Assembly (NCBI GenBank): GCA_035378985.1
Contig: DAOSUR010000006.1
Span: 1-64,000 of the forward strand
Reading direction: 5' to 3'
Length of the DNA: 64,000 nucleotides
Origin: Anaerohalosphaeraceae bacterium
GTDB lineage: Bacteria; Planctomycetota; Phycisphaerae; Sedimentisphaerales; Anaerohalosphaeraceae
Shown: piece by piece, positions 53,374 to 61,674 of the stretch
Layout: each line of letters opens with the position of its first letter
Numbering within the stretch: the first letter of the stretch is position 1
Program-made: the position numbers and the translations under genes
The notes under the pieces: generated by a model
Databases searched by the model: none
The model's input: only the letters and a program-made list of their open reading frames with translations
Told to the model about the DNA's origin: nothing

Positions 53374-54678
53374 ATGACAGGAAAATGGAAATGGACATGG
53401 ACGGCGGTTTTCGCAGTTCTGCTGTTCGGCACCGCCTGGGCCGATGAAATCAGCGAACTGCGAAAAGAACAGGAAAAACTGTACAACCAGCTGGCCGAAA
53501 TGAACAACCGCCTGCTCAAAATGGAGGCTGCTCAAAAAGAACAGGCCCAAAAGCTTGCCAAAGTAGAGGAAAGCGGCGGTTTTGAAATCCCCGAGACGCT
53601 CAGCTGGCTGGAAAAAATCAAACTTTACGGGGATTTCCGCTACCGGTATGAATGCCGTGACCGGGATTGGAGGTCTGATCCGAAGGATGACCGTCACCGC
53701 ATTCGTGCCCGCGTTGGTGTGCAGTTCCAAATTAATGAGGAATATCTCTTCGACTTCCGTGTAGCCACCTCGGAATTCCTCAAAGATGAAAATGATGCGA
53801 TTATCCCGGGTTCTGCCGCCAATGCCGCCAACCAGACTCTCGGCGACTACTGGTCCGGCAAAAATCTCTGGGTTGACCGGGCCTACGTGTCTTACACCCC
53901 AAAAGCCGTTGAAGGCCTGACCATCGCCGCCGGTAAAATCTACAATCCCTTCTATGTCGGCAAGAGCGATTTGATTTGGGACGGCGATGTCAATCCGGAA
54001 GGTATCGCCCTCCAGTACACCAAGCCCTGGACGGAAAAGGATGAGCTGTTTGCAAACGCGTTTGTCGGCTATGTCGAAGAAAACGGCAGTTCAGCCGACA
54101 AGCGGATGTTCGGCGGACAAGTCGGCCTGGCCCATACCTTTGAAGACAAATCCAAGGCCACATTTGGTGTGTCCTACTACGACTACTCCAATGTCGAAGG
54201 GACCAATCTGCCGGCCATCAATGACCAGGTCATCGACAACGGAGCCGCCGGCAACTCCAATGACGGCTCAAATTACCTCTACGATTATAACCTCGTCAAC
54301 GCCTTTGGGCAGTATGCCTTTAAACTGGGCAGCTACCCGTTTGCCGCATTCGGCGACTATGTCGTCAACACGGCCTCCGGCGTAAAAGAGGATACGGGCT
54401 GGCTGGCAGGGCTAACCTTCAACAAGGCCAAAGACCCGGGGACATGGGATTTCACCTACAGCTATCGCGACCTCGAAGCCGATGCTGTGCTGGGTGCGTT
54501 TGCTGATTCCGACTTTGCAGACGGCGGCACCAATGTCAAAGGGCATAAGTTCAACTGGACCTATATGCTCGCCAAAAACACGTCTTTCGGCATCAGCTAC
54601 TATCTGGCCGACAAGCTGTCGCAAAAGCCCAATGAGGACTACAAGCGAATCCAGTTTGATTTCGTCGTGAAATTCTGA
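53374..54678 (+). CDS. outer-membrane porin (putative porin family, trimeric)
   Basis: 434 residues. Signal peptide (1-23, GTAWAD), then a coiled-coil (about 25-62: EISELRKEQEKLYNQLAEMNNRLLKMEAAQ), as in trimeric porins, and a beta-barrel (LYGDFRYRYE through YKRIQFDFVVKF). Terminal phenylalanine is the outer-membrane insertion signal. The stretch KNLWVDRAYVSYTP and GKIYNPFYVG fits the Porin_5-type putative porins. Placed between phoR and pstS, it is likely a phosphate- or phosphonate-permeable channel, an inference from position. GGAGG precedes the ATG. Confidence 0.85.
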   Translation: MTGKWKWTWTAVFAVLLFGTAWADEISELRKEQEKLYNQLAEMNNRLLKMEAAQKEQAQKLAKVEESGGFEIPETLSWLEKIKLYGDFRYRYECRDRDWRSDPKDDRHRIRARVGVQFQINEEYLFDFRVATSEFLKDENDAIIPGSAANAANQTLGDYWSGKNLWVDRAYVSYTPKAVEGLTIAAGKIYNPFYVGKSDLIWDGDVNPEGIALQYTKPWTEKDELFANAFVGYVEENGSSADKRMFGGQVGLAHTFEDKSKATFGVSYYDYSNVEGTNLPAINDQVIDNGAAGNSNDGSNYLYDYNLVNAFGQYAFKLGSYPFAAFGDYVVNTASGVKEDTGWLAGLTFNKAKDPGTWDFTYSYRDLEADAVLGAFADSDFADGGTNVKGHKFNWTYMLAKNTSFGISYYLADKLSQKPNEDYKRIQFDFVVKF

Positions 54679-54691
54679 TTTTCACGACCTC

Positions 54692-54718
54692 CTAACCGTT
54701 TCCTAACGAAACACTAAC
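54692..54718 (+). promoter_or_regulatory. Pho-box candidate upstream of pstS
   Basis: CTAAC occurs at 54692, 54703 and 54714, exactly 11 bp apart. TAGAGT (54729-54734) lies 10 bp after the last copy, the spacing expected of a PhoB-activated -10. Confidence 0.6.
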
Positions 54719-54759
54719 AAACGTCCTGTAGAGTACCATGTGTGCTTTACAGGACGTTT
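54719..54759 (+). terminator. 12-bp inverted repeat (terminator of porin or operator at pstS)
   Basis: AAACGTCCTGTA (54719-54730) is perfectly complementary to TACAGGACGTTT (54748-54759), loop 17 nt, followed by ACTTTTTAAAC. It overlaps the -10 candidate of pstS, so it may serve both to end the porin transcript and to influence pstS transcription. Confidence 0.55.
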
Positions 54760-54792
54760 ACTTTTTAAACAATAATGGAAAGGGAAAAAAAG

Positions 54793-55632
54793 ATGACGGT
54801 TCGGTCTGGAAAAACAGTTCTGTTCTTCATCGGACTCACCCTGTGGGCGGCCCAGCCGGTTTTGGCCGCAGAGGGCAAAACCCTTCAGATTGACGGGTCC
54901 ACCACCGTAGGTCCGCTCGGAGACGCCTTTGCAGAAGTCTTTAAAGAGCTCCACCCGGACGTTTCCATCACCGTAAAAAAAACCGGAAGCGGTGACGGGG
55001 CGGCAGCTCTGATCGACGGTCGATGTGATATTGCGATGATGAGCCGATTTATGAAAGATAAGGAATTCCAGCAGGCCGTTGAAAAAGGGGTTTTCCCCGT
55101 AGCGCATGTAATAGCAATGGACGGAGTCTGTGTTGTCGTTCATCCCTCCAATCCCATCACCGAACTTCGCACGGAACAGATTCGCGACATTTACATGGGC
55201 AAAATCACCAACTGGAAGGAACTGGGCGGCCCGGATATACCGATTGTCCCCGTCAGCCGCGATACCTCCAGCGGCACCTATGAATCGTTCCACTCCCTGG
55301 TCATGCACAACGAAAAGATGGCCGCTAACGTCGAGTACGTCAATTCCAATCCGCAGGCCCATGCCCGCGTCCGCAGTACGCCCGGAGCCATCGGCTACGT
55401 CGGCATCGGCTTCCTGGATCGCTATGTCAAAGCGCTGAAAGTGGACGGGGTCATGCCGACCCGTTCTACAATTTCCAAAGGGATTTACCCGATCAGCCGG
55501 CCTCTGTTTCTCTTCACCAACGGCTATCCCAAACTCGGTTCCATCATCCACGCATTCTGCACCTTTTATCTGACGGAAAAAGGGCAGGAAATCATTGAAG
55601 CCAAGGGCTTTGTCCCAGTAACGGAATACTAA
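54793..55632 (+). CDS. pstS: phosphate ABC transporter substrate-binding protein PstS
   Basis: Periplasmic phosphate-binding protein, 279 residues, signal peptide 1-26 (VLAAE). Seen: IDGSTTVGPLGDAFAEVF, the phosphate-binding GSGDGAAALIDGRCDIAMMSR, and SRDTSSGTYESF. The start is the ATG preceded by AAGGGA; the ATG 18 nt upstream lacks a site. First gene of the pstSCAB-phoU operon with a Pho-box candidate. Confidence 0.94.
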   Translation: MTVRSGKTVLFFIGLTLWAAQPVLAAEGKTLQIDGSTTVGPLGDAFAEVFKELHPDVSITVKKTGSGDGAAALIDGRCDIAMMSRFMKDKEFQQAVEKGVFPVAHVIAMDGVCVVVHPSNPITELRTEQIRDIYMGKITNWKELGGPDIPIVPVSRDTSSGTYESFHSLVMHNEKMAANVEYVNSNPQAHARVRSTPGAIGYVGIGFLDRYVKALKVDGVMPTRSTISKGIYPISRPLFLFTNGYPKLGSIIHAFCTFYLTEKGQEIIEAKGFVPVTEY

Positions 55633-55664
55633 CCCTCTCATTTTGATTGTTCGGTTCTCTGAAT

Positions 55665-56648
55665 ATGACAACAGCAGGCAGTCAATCCGACGCAGCGGTC
55701 CAATTCACGCGGCCGCTGCGTCTTACGTTTCGAGACGACCTAAGCAGCACCCTGCTGTCCTGGTTTGTGAAATCTTTTCTGTTTGCCGTCACGTTCTGCT
55801 CGGTAGCGGCCGTTTTTCTGATATTCGTTTTTGTCATTCGCCAGGCAGCCCCCTTCTTTGCGGAAAGTGGAATTTCACCCCGAGAGAGAATCACCGAGTT
55901 TTTTACCAGTCGGCGCTGGTTTCCTGAACACCAGGTCCATCCGGAATACGGGATTCTGGCTATTATTGCCGGCTCTTTTTATGTCACCATCACCTCTCTG
56001 CTAATTGCCGTCCCGACCGGTCTTCTGGCCGCCGTGTTTCTCAGCGACATTGCCTCCTTCCGCATCCGTCAAATCTGCAAGCCGCTCATTGAGATTTTGG
56101 CTGCTATTCCTTCTGTGGCCTACGGTGTCTTTGCCGTTATGGTTGCAGCCCCTTGGCTTCAGAAAAAGTTCGAATTCCCAACCGGAACCAATGCCCTGAA
56201 TGCCTCGATTATTTTGTCGATTATGGCCATGCCGACGATTATCAGTGTAGCTGAAGACGCCCTGACCGCCGTCGGGCGGGAAATTCGCGAGGCCTCTTAC
56301 GGTCTTGGCGCCACGCGGGCGGAAACCCTTTTGCGGGTTGTTATTCCCGCCGCCCACAGCGGCATTCTGGCCGCCGTAATCCTCGGAATGATGCGTGCCG
56401 TCGGAGAAACGATGGTTGTCTGGATGGCCTCCGGCAACGCCACGCAGATTCCCTCTCCGTGGTGGGATTTGTCGCAGTCCGTCCGCACCATGACCGCGAC
56501 TATTGCCGGCGAACTGGGGGAAGTGCCGCAGGGCACGATTCATTTTCATTCGCTTTTTGCCATCGGCCTGGTATTGCTGATTTTTACATTCTGTCTGAAT
56601 CTGCTCAGTGAACATTTTATTATGCAAATGAAAAAGCCGAAGCGATGA
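55665..56648 (+). CDS. pstC: phosphate ABC transporter permease PstC
   Basis: Inner-membrane permease, 327 residues with about six spans. Family motifs: PSVAYGVFAVMVAAPWLQ and the EAA loop EIREASYGLGATRAETLLRVVIPAA, followed by MRAVGETMVVWMA. The stop overlaps the pstA start by 4 nt (ATGA). The ATG at 55665 is preferred to an in-frame TTG 18 nt upstream. Confidence 0.93.
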   Translation: MTTAGSQSDAAVQFTRPLRLTFRDDLSSTLLSWFVKSFLFAVTFCSVAAVFLIFVFVIRQAAPFFAESGISPRERITEFFTSRRWFPEHQVHPEYGILAIIAGSFYVTITSLLIAVPTGLLAAVFLSDIASFRIRQICKPLIEILAAIPSVAYGVFAVMVAAPWLQKKFEFPTGTNALNASIILSIMAMPTIISVAEDALTAVGREIREASYGLGATRAETLLRVVIPAAHSGILAAVILGMMRAVGETMVVWMASGNATQIPSPWWDLSQSVRTMTATIAGELGEVPQGTIHFHSLFAIGLVLLIFTFCLNLLSEHFIMQMKKPKR

Positions 56649-58279
56649 TTCTCTGGCGTCAAATAAAAAATGCGCTCTTTACGGCCCTGTGCAGCGGTTC
56701 CGTGCTGTTTCTGGCCGCTACGCTGATGATTTTTCTGCTTCCTATGCTCTGGAAAGGCAGCCAAGCCGTCTTTTTCCGGAAAACCGTCGAATTCGACAAA
56801 ATGCAGATGGAACTTTTTAAACGGGGCCGCCCGGAGGACCTTGAAAGGATAATAGCCCGAACGAATGCAGCTCGTCAGGAAGCCCTGGCCCTCCTGGAGC
56901 ATTTCAGCCGGGGGATCGACACCGCTCTCCTGAGTAAAGAAGTCAAAGCGGCTTATCAGCAGTTCGGACGCCATCTTCGCTATCTGGAAGTCTCGAATGA
57001 CGAGTATGCCCGGCTCCGCGAGCAGGCCAAGGATATTCGCGATGCCTTTCTGCAGGCCCTGGAAACAACAGACAAAACGGAAGCGGAATCCCTGCTGGAT
57101 ACCGTGGATGCCCAGCGGACCAATCCCCGTTTTCAGAACAGCCCATTTGAAGTGGTTTTTTCTCTTTCCGAACAGTATCGGCAGATTCTTGAGGAAATGG
57201 ACCTGTCCCGCCGCTCTGAATATGCCGCCGAACTGGATATTGTCAAAACAGAAATGCGGAAACTGTTCGGTCCACTGCCCGGAGAATCGATTCCGCCTCT
57301 GCCGCAGGACCGTTTCGGAGCAACCCGCTGGGATACCGCACAAAAACATCTGCAATACCTGATTTATCAAACCAAATGGGTTCCCTCCGGCAAGGACGAC
57401 AACCGGCTGATTCCCCGTCAAATCCGTCGGGATGACCCGGATGAGGGAATTTTTGGAAAAACGGAGCTGGCTCCTCTGTTTTCGATGGTGGAACAAAACC
57501 TTGCCGCGATGCTCCAGCCCCGCCCGACGTTCTACTGGCGGTATTTTCTGGACGACAGCACAGCGGGCCATTACTTCGGCGGCGTCGGCCCGGAAGTCCT
57601 CGGTACCCTTCTGCTGACCGTTCTTTCCATGTGTTTTGCCGTTCCGCTGGGCGTTCTGTCGGCCGCCTATTTGGTCGAATATGCCGCAGACGGAATCACA
57701 ACTCGGATCATTCGTACCTGCATCAACACCCTGGCCGGTGTACCCAGTATTGTGTACGGCCTGTTCGGTTTGGCCTTTTTTGTACTGCTGGCCGGCAAAC
57801 CCAGCATTCTGTCTGCCTCGCTGACGCTGGGACTGCTGGTTCTGCCCGTGATTATTCGGGCCTCTGAAGAAGCCATTCGGGCTGTTCCTCAGTCCTATAA
57901 AGAGGCCTCGCTGGCCCTGGGAGCGGGCAAATTCAGGACGTTTCTGACCGTCACCCTGCCGGCCGCCGGTCCGGGCATTTTGACCGGCATCATTCTGAGC
58001 TTAAGCCGCGCCGCCGGCGAGACCGCTCCGATTCTCTTTGCCGGAGCCGTCGCGCTGGGGCCGATCCCCGACATCGGCCTTCATCTCCAATGGCTCTTTC
58101 AGCCGACCCGCGCTCTTTCCTACGGCTGTTATGACATTACCGTCGGCGACCGGCTGGCCATGCAGGTGCCTCACAACCAGTTTGGAATGGTGATGACGCT
58201 GATCCTGCTGGTCCTGCTGCTGAATTCCGCGGCTATTGTCCTGCGATGGCGAATGAGTAAAAAAATGCAAGGGCTTTAA
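56645..58279 (+). CDS. pstA: phosphate ABC transporter permease PstA with large periplasmic insertion
   Basis: This 544-residue permease is far longer than the usual ~290-300. Span 1 is at about residues 15-37; the canonical permease core resumes at about residue 318 (GGVGPEVLGTLLLTVLSM), with PSIVYGLFG and the EAA loop SYKEASLALGAGKFRTFLTVTLPAA, and SRAAGETAPILF. Between them lie about 280 mostly helical, charged residues (for example LLEHFSRGIDTALLSKEVKAAY, EQYRQILEEMDLS) that would be periplasmic. It overlaps pstC by 4 nt. The insertion may contact PstS, the porin or PhoR; this is speculative. Confidence 0.93.
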   Translation: MILWRQIKNALFTALCSGSVLFLAATLMIFLLPMLWKGSQAVFFRKTVEFDKMQMELFKRGRPEDLERIIARTNAARQEALALLEHFSRGIDTALLSKEVKAAYQQFGRHLRYLEVSNDEYARLREQAKDIRDAFLQALETTDKTEAESLLDTVDAQRTNPRFQNSPFEVVFSLSEQYRQILEEMDLSRRSEYAAELDIVKTEMRKLFGPLPGESIPPLPQDRFGATRWDTAQKHLQYLIYQTKWVPSGKDDNRLIPRQIRRDDPDEGIFGKTELAPLFSMVEQNLAAMLQPRPTFYWRYFLDDSTAGHYFGGVGPEVLGTLLLTVLSMCFAVPLGVLSAAYLVEYAADGITTRIIRTCINTLAGVPSIVYGLFGLAFFVLLAGKPSILSASLTLGLLVLPVIIRASEEAIRAVPQSYKEASLALGAGKFRTFLTVTLPAAGPGILTGIILSLSRAAGETAPILFAGAVALGPIPDIGLHLQWLFQPTRALSYGCYDITVGDRLAMQVPHNQFGMVMTLILLVLLLNSAAIVLRWRMSKKMQGL

Positions 58280-58280
58280 A

Positions 58281-59189
58281 ATGCTGCTTTCCTCGGATAA
58301 AATTCAGAAAAAACAACAACCCCAGAGGCCGCACATGGAACGTCTCTCTTCACAGACTGCCGACCGACAGCCGGGTCCTATTCGTCTGGCCGACCCGAAC
58401 AGAAATCCGGAACTTCAGCAAACCATTCGGCCCGAACGCGTCATCATCCACTCCAGAGATTTCAGTTTTTACTACGGTTCTAAAATCGGTGTCGAAAAGA
58501 TTACAATGGATATTGAAGCCGGTTCCGTCACCGCCATCATCGGTCCCAGCGGCTGCGGCAAAAGCACGTTCCTCCGCTGCATTAACCGAATGAACGACCT
58601 GATTCCAAACACTCGGGCGGAAGGCCTGCTGGCTGTCGGCGGCCAGAATGTCTATGACAAAAACACCAATCTGGTCAACCTCCGTCAGCAGGTCGGCATG
58701 GTCTTCCAGAAACCCAATCCCTTCGCCAAAAGCATTTATGATAACGTCGCCTACGGCCCGCGTCTGCAGGGAATCCGGCGGCGTTCCGAACTGGATGCGA
58801 TTGTTGAACAATGTCTGCGGGATGCAGCCCTCTGGGAGGAGGTCAAAGACGATTTGTCCAAATCCGCCCTGGCCTTGTCCGGCGGACAGCAGCAGCGGCT
58901 CTGCATCGCCCGCACACTGGCCAACAAACCCAAAGTCATCCTGATGGACGAGCCCTGTTCCGCTCTTGACCCGCTGGCCACCGCCCGAATCGAAGACCTG
59001 ATTGCCGCTCTCAAAGGAACCTATACCATTGTGATTGTCACCCACAACATGCAGCAGGCCGCACGCGTCAGCGACCGCACCGCCTTTTTCTGCCTCGGCA
59101 AACTCATCGAATACGGCCGAACCGATGTGCTCTTTACCAACCCCGCCAAAAAAGAAACCGAAGACTACATTACAGGCCGATTCGGATAA
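58281..59189 (+). CDS. pstB: phosphate ABC transporter ATP-binding protein PstB
   Basis: ATPase of the phosphate importer, 302 residues. Walker A IGPSGCGKST, PstB-type FLRCINRMNDLIPN, Q-loop MVFQKPNPFAKSIYDNVAYG, signature LSGGQQQR, Walker B ILMDEPCSALDP and H-loop VTHNM. An N-terminal extension of about 50 residues precedes the usual start; an internal ATG at 58335 is an alternative start. Follows pstA by 1 nt. Confidence 0.95.
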   Translation: MLLSSDKIQKKQQPQRPHMERLSSQTADRQPGPIRLADPNRNPELQQTIRPERVIIHSRDFSFYYGSKIGVEKITMDIEAGSVTAIIGPSGCGKSTFLRCINRMNDLIPNTRAEGLLAVGGQNVYDKNTNLVNLRQQVGMVFQKPNPFAKSIYDNVAYGPRLQGIRRRSELDAIVEQCLRDAALWEEVKDDLSKSALALSGGQQQRLCIARTLANKPKVILMDEPCSALDPLATARIEDLIAALKGTYTIVIVTHNMQQAARVSDRTAFFCLGKLIEYGRTDVLFTNPAKKETEDYITGRFG

Positions 59190-59206
59190 ACGAAAGGAAT
59201 CCGGAC

Positions 59207-59872
59207 ATGTCCGTTCATCTCAAACGCGAAATCGACCATCTCAAGCAAATGCTCCTGGAGCAGTGCTCACGGGTCGAAGAGCATCTTTGGAAATCGGTCA
59301 GGGCCGTTGAAACCTGGGACGGAACACTGGCTCGACAGGTTATCGACCGGGACACGGAGATTGACCGCAAGGAAGTCGATATTGAAGAAGAATGCCTGAA
59401 GATGCTGGCCCTCTATCAGCCCGTCGCCATCGACCTTCGGTATATTATCACGGCCCTGAAAATCAACAATGACCTGGAACGCATCGGCGACTTAGCCGTG
59501 AATATCGCCGAACGGGCCGAATATTTGTCCGCCCATGAACAGATTGAAATTCCCTCCGACCTCGAACGGATGGCGGTAAACAGCCAAGCGATGGTCCGTC
59601 AAAGCATCGATGCTCTGGTCAATCTCGACTGCAGCACAGCCCATCGCGTCTGCCAAAGCGATGATGAAGTGGATGCCCTTCATAAATCGATGTATGAGCA
59701 CATTCAGGAACGAATCCGCCGACGTCCGGAACAGATGGAATCGCTGATGCACCTTCTGTCCGTTTCACGGCATTTGGAACGCATCGCCGACCATGCCACC
59801 AACATCGCCGAAGATGTGATTTACCTGGTAGAGGGGCACATCATCCGTCATAAAAAACAGGACCCTCGCTAA
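59207..59872 (+). CDS. phoU: phosphate transport regulator PhoU
   Basis: 221-residue all-helical protein with two three-helix PhoU repeats. Metal-cluster signatures EIDRKEVDIEEECLKMLALYQPVAIDLR and DEVDALHKSMYEHIQER, with NNDLERIGDLAVNIAERAEYL and HLERIADHATNIAEDVIYLV. Couples Pst activity to PhoR. AAAGGAA ribosome site; 9 bp gap to the convergent GH44 gene. Confidence 0.95.
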   Translation: MSVHLKREIDHLKQMLLEQCSRVEEHLWKSVRAVETWDGTLARQVIDRDTEIDRKEVDIEEECLKMLALYQPVAIDLRYIITALKINNDLERIGDLAVNIAERAEYLSAHEQIEIPSDLERMAVNSQAMVRQSIDALVNLDCSTAHRVCQSDDEVDALHKSMYEHIQERIRRRPEQMESLMHLLSVSRHLERIADHATNIAEDVIYLVEGHIIRHKKQDPR

Positions 59873-59880
59873 AGCGGCTG

Positions 59881-61650
59881 CTATCGGAGCCATTCACCCG
59901 ACAAGACAACCCAATCAGCTCCGTCAATCACACCGTCCCGGTTGAAATCGCTGCAGCTGCTTTGCGGTCCCAATCCTTCTGCGAGCCACTGTCCGCAGAA
60001 CAAAGCCAAATCCTCCAATCCGACCTGACAATCCCCTGACAAATCCGCCAAAGGCCGCTCGGACTGAAGCACAAAATGGCAGGCCGTCAGGGGCGGAATG
60101 CTGTAGGAAAATGTATTATTGACAATCGAGGAAACAGGCGTCCGCTCCGTGATGACGGCACTGGAACTGTCAAAGGCCCACACACGACCGGATGTATAAA
60201 GGCAGGGGCTGGTAATTGTGAAGCTGCCGCTGATGGGTTCCGTCAAATGTCTGTTCAGAACAATCAAATGTAGCTGATTGTTAATTCCCGAAAACATCGA
60301 TGCATAAATCGAACTGTTGACTTTATCTGACATCGAAGCGTACACTTTCACATCGCCGAATGTCGAGTTGTTTCCGTCATAATTGCGGTACAGATGAAAC
60401 GCCGCATTCGTATAGATCCCGTTGCCGCCCCAGTATGTCGCCAGATAGACGCCGTATTTCCCGAATATCCCCAGTACATCCGCCTGAGCAATCCCGCCGG
60501 AAATATGATTTTCCCCGCCGTAATTGTATTCCGTAAACGCCAGTTTTGTCCCCGGATAATACGTCTGAATGGAATTGAAAATCTTCGGCAGCAGCGGCAG
60601 ATAACTGCTGAACCACTGCCCAATCCAGCTGTTTTCAATATACCCGCTGTCCCACAGCGTTCGCGGCGCCTGCATCCGCGTGATATAATTGGTCTCCGTC
60701 GCCGCAAAATTAGTAATCCGGACATCATTGTCATCCCGTGCTTCCGGATACCAATGCACATCCAGCACATCCAGCAGCCGCCTCCCGCCGGCCACTTCCG
60801 CCGCCTTCATCTGAGCCAGATAATAATCGATAAACCAGGAACAGCTTCCTTTGACGCTGTTCCAGTCCGGTGCATCCTGCAAACTCAAAAACGCCGCAAA
60901 GCCATACAGAACCGGCCCGGTAATCTGCGCATACGGGTCCACATCCTTGACCGCCGCCGCCAGCGCCGTACTCCTGCTGATCAGCTCTACACAGCCCACC
61001 TTGTTCGGATGAATCCGCGGATGCGTATAGGCCCACAGGGCCGGCTCATTGTCCAGCGAGTAAAACTTGACCCCTGTCGGAGTGTTGGCGTTTCCGAAGG
61101 TTGTCACCAGATAATTGACAAATTCATCCATATACACGTAGGCATCCGTCGTATTGGGGCTTCCCGCCGGCACACAAAACGGGGCATTCTTCTTATAAAC
61201 GACCTCTTTCCAGCGGGAGGAGGGGGCCGTTTGAGCTTCCGTGACCGTCCCCCAGTCATCCGCCGACACATACCCGGCCATCTGGAGCGTCAGAACCGAT
61301 GCGCGTCCGGCATTGATATCGGCCTGCCGAAAATCCGCATAGACCTTGCCGGGTATCAGCTGCTGATTCCACGGCAGATAGCTGGACATATACCGGTCGC
61401 TTGAATGATTCCAGTCGCTGCCTGCATTGGAAAAATTGTTCTCCCAGTTATACCCCGTTGTGCGGTTGCCTCCCATCCGCCGAACCGTCAGATTCCCGCA
61501 TGTTACGTGGTCGAAATTGGCCCCGTAAATATAGGGACTGATCATCGCCCGCTCTTTTTCCGTTTGTATCGTATAATTGACCACAATCGCTCCCGCAGCC
61601 GCTCCAGACACTGTCCAGAAACAGAGCACCTTCCAAATCAATGTTCTCAT
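59881..61650 (-). CDS. GH44 family glycoside hydrolase with dockerin-like repeats
   Basis: 589-residue secreted hydrolase. Signal peptide 1-21. Family 44 signatures: RRMGGNRTTGYNWENNFSNA, the acid/base Glu202 in YSLDNEPALW, and the nucleophile Glu374 in AFTEYNYGG. GH44 enzymes cut xyloglucan, cellulose or mixed-linkage glucans. After a C-terminal beta domain come two dockerin-like calcium repeats (LSGDCQVGLEDLALFCGQWL and DFNRDGVIDGADWVVLSGEWL). Co-directional with the GH5-like gene 24 bp upstream, so probably one operon. Confidence 0.88.
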   Translation of the reverse strand: MRTLIWKVLCFWTVSGAAAGAIVVNYTIQTEKERAMISPYIYGANFDHVTCGNLTVRRMGGNRTTGYNWENNFSNAGSDWNHSSDRYMSSYLPWNQQLIPGKVYADFRQADINAGRASVLTLQMAGYVSADDWGTVTEAQTAPSSRWKEVVYKKNAPFCVPAGSPNTTDAYVYMDEFVNYLVTTFGNANTPTGVKFYSLDNEPALWAYTHPRIHPNKVGCVELISRSTALAAAVKDVDPYAQITGPVLYGFAAFLSLQDAPDWNSVKGSCSWFIDYYLAQMKAAEVAGGRRLLDVLDVHWYPEARDDNDVRITNFAATETNYITRMQAPRTLWDSGYIENSWIGQWFSSYLPLLPKIFNSIQTYYPGTKLAFTEYNYGGENHISGGIAQADVLGIFGKYGVYLATYWGGNGIYTNAAFHLYRNYDGNNSTFGDVKVYASMSDKVNSSIYASMFSGINNQLHLIVLNRHLTEPISGSFTITSPCLYTSGRVWAFDSSSAVITERTPVSSIVNNTFSYSIPPLTACHFVLQSERPLADLSGDCQVGLEDLALFCGQWLAEGLGPQSSCSDFNRDGVIDGADWVVLSGEWLR

Positions 61651-61674
61651 TACAGGTCTCCTGTCATTCCTGCT

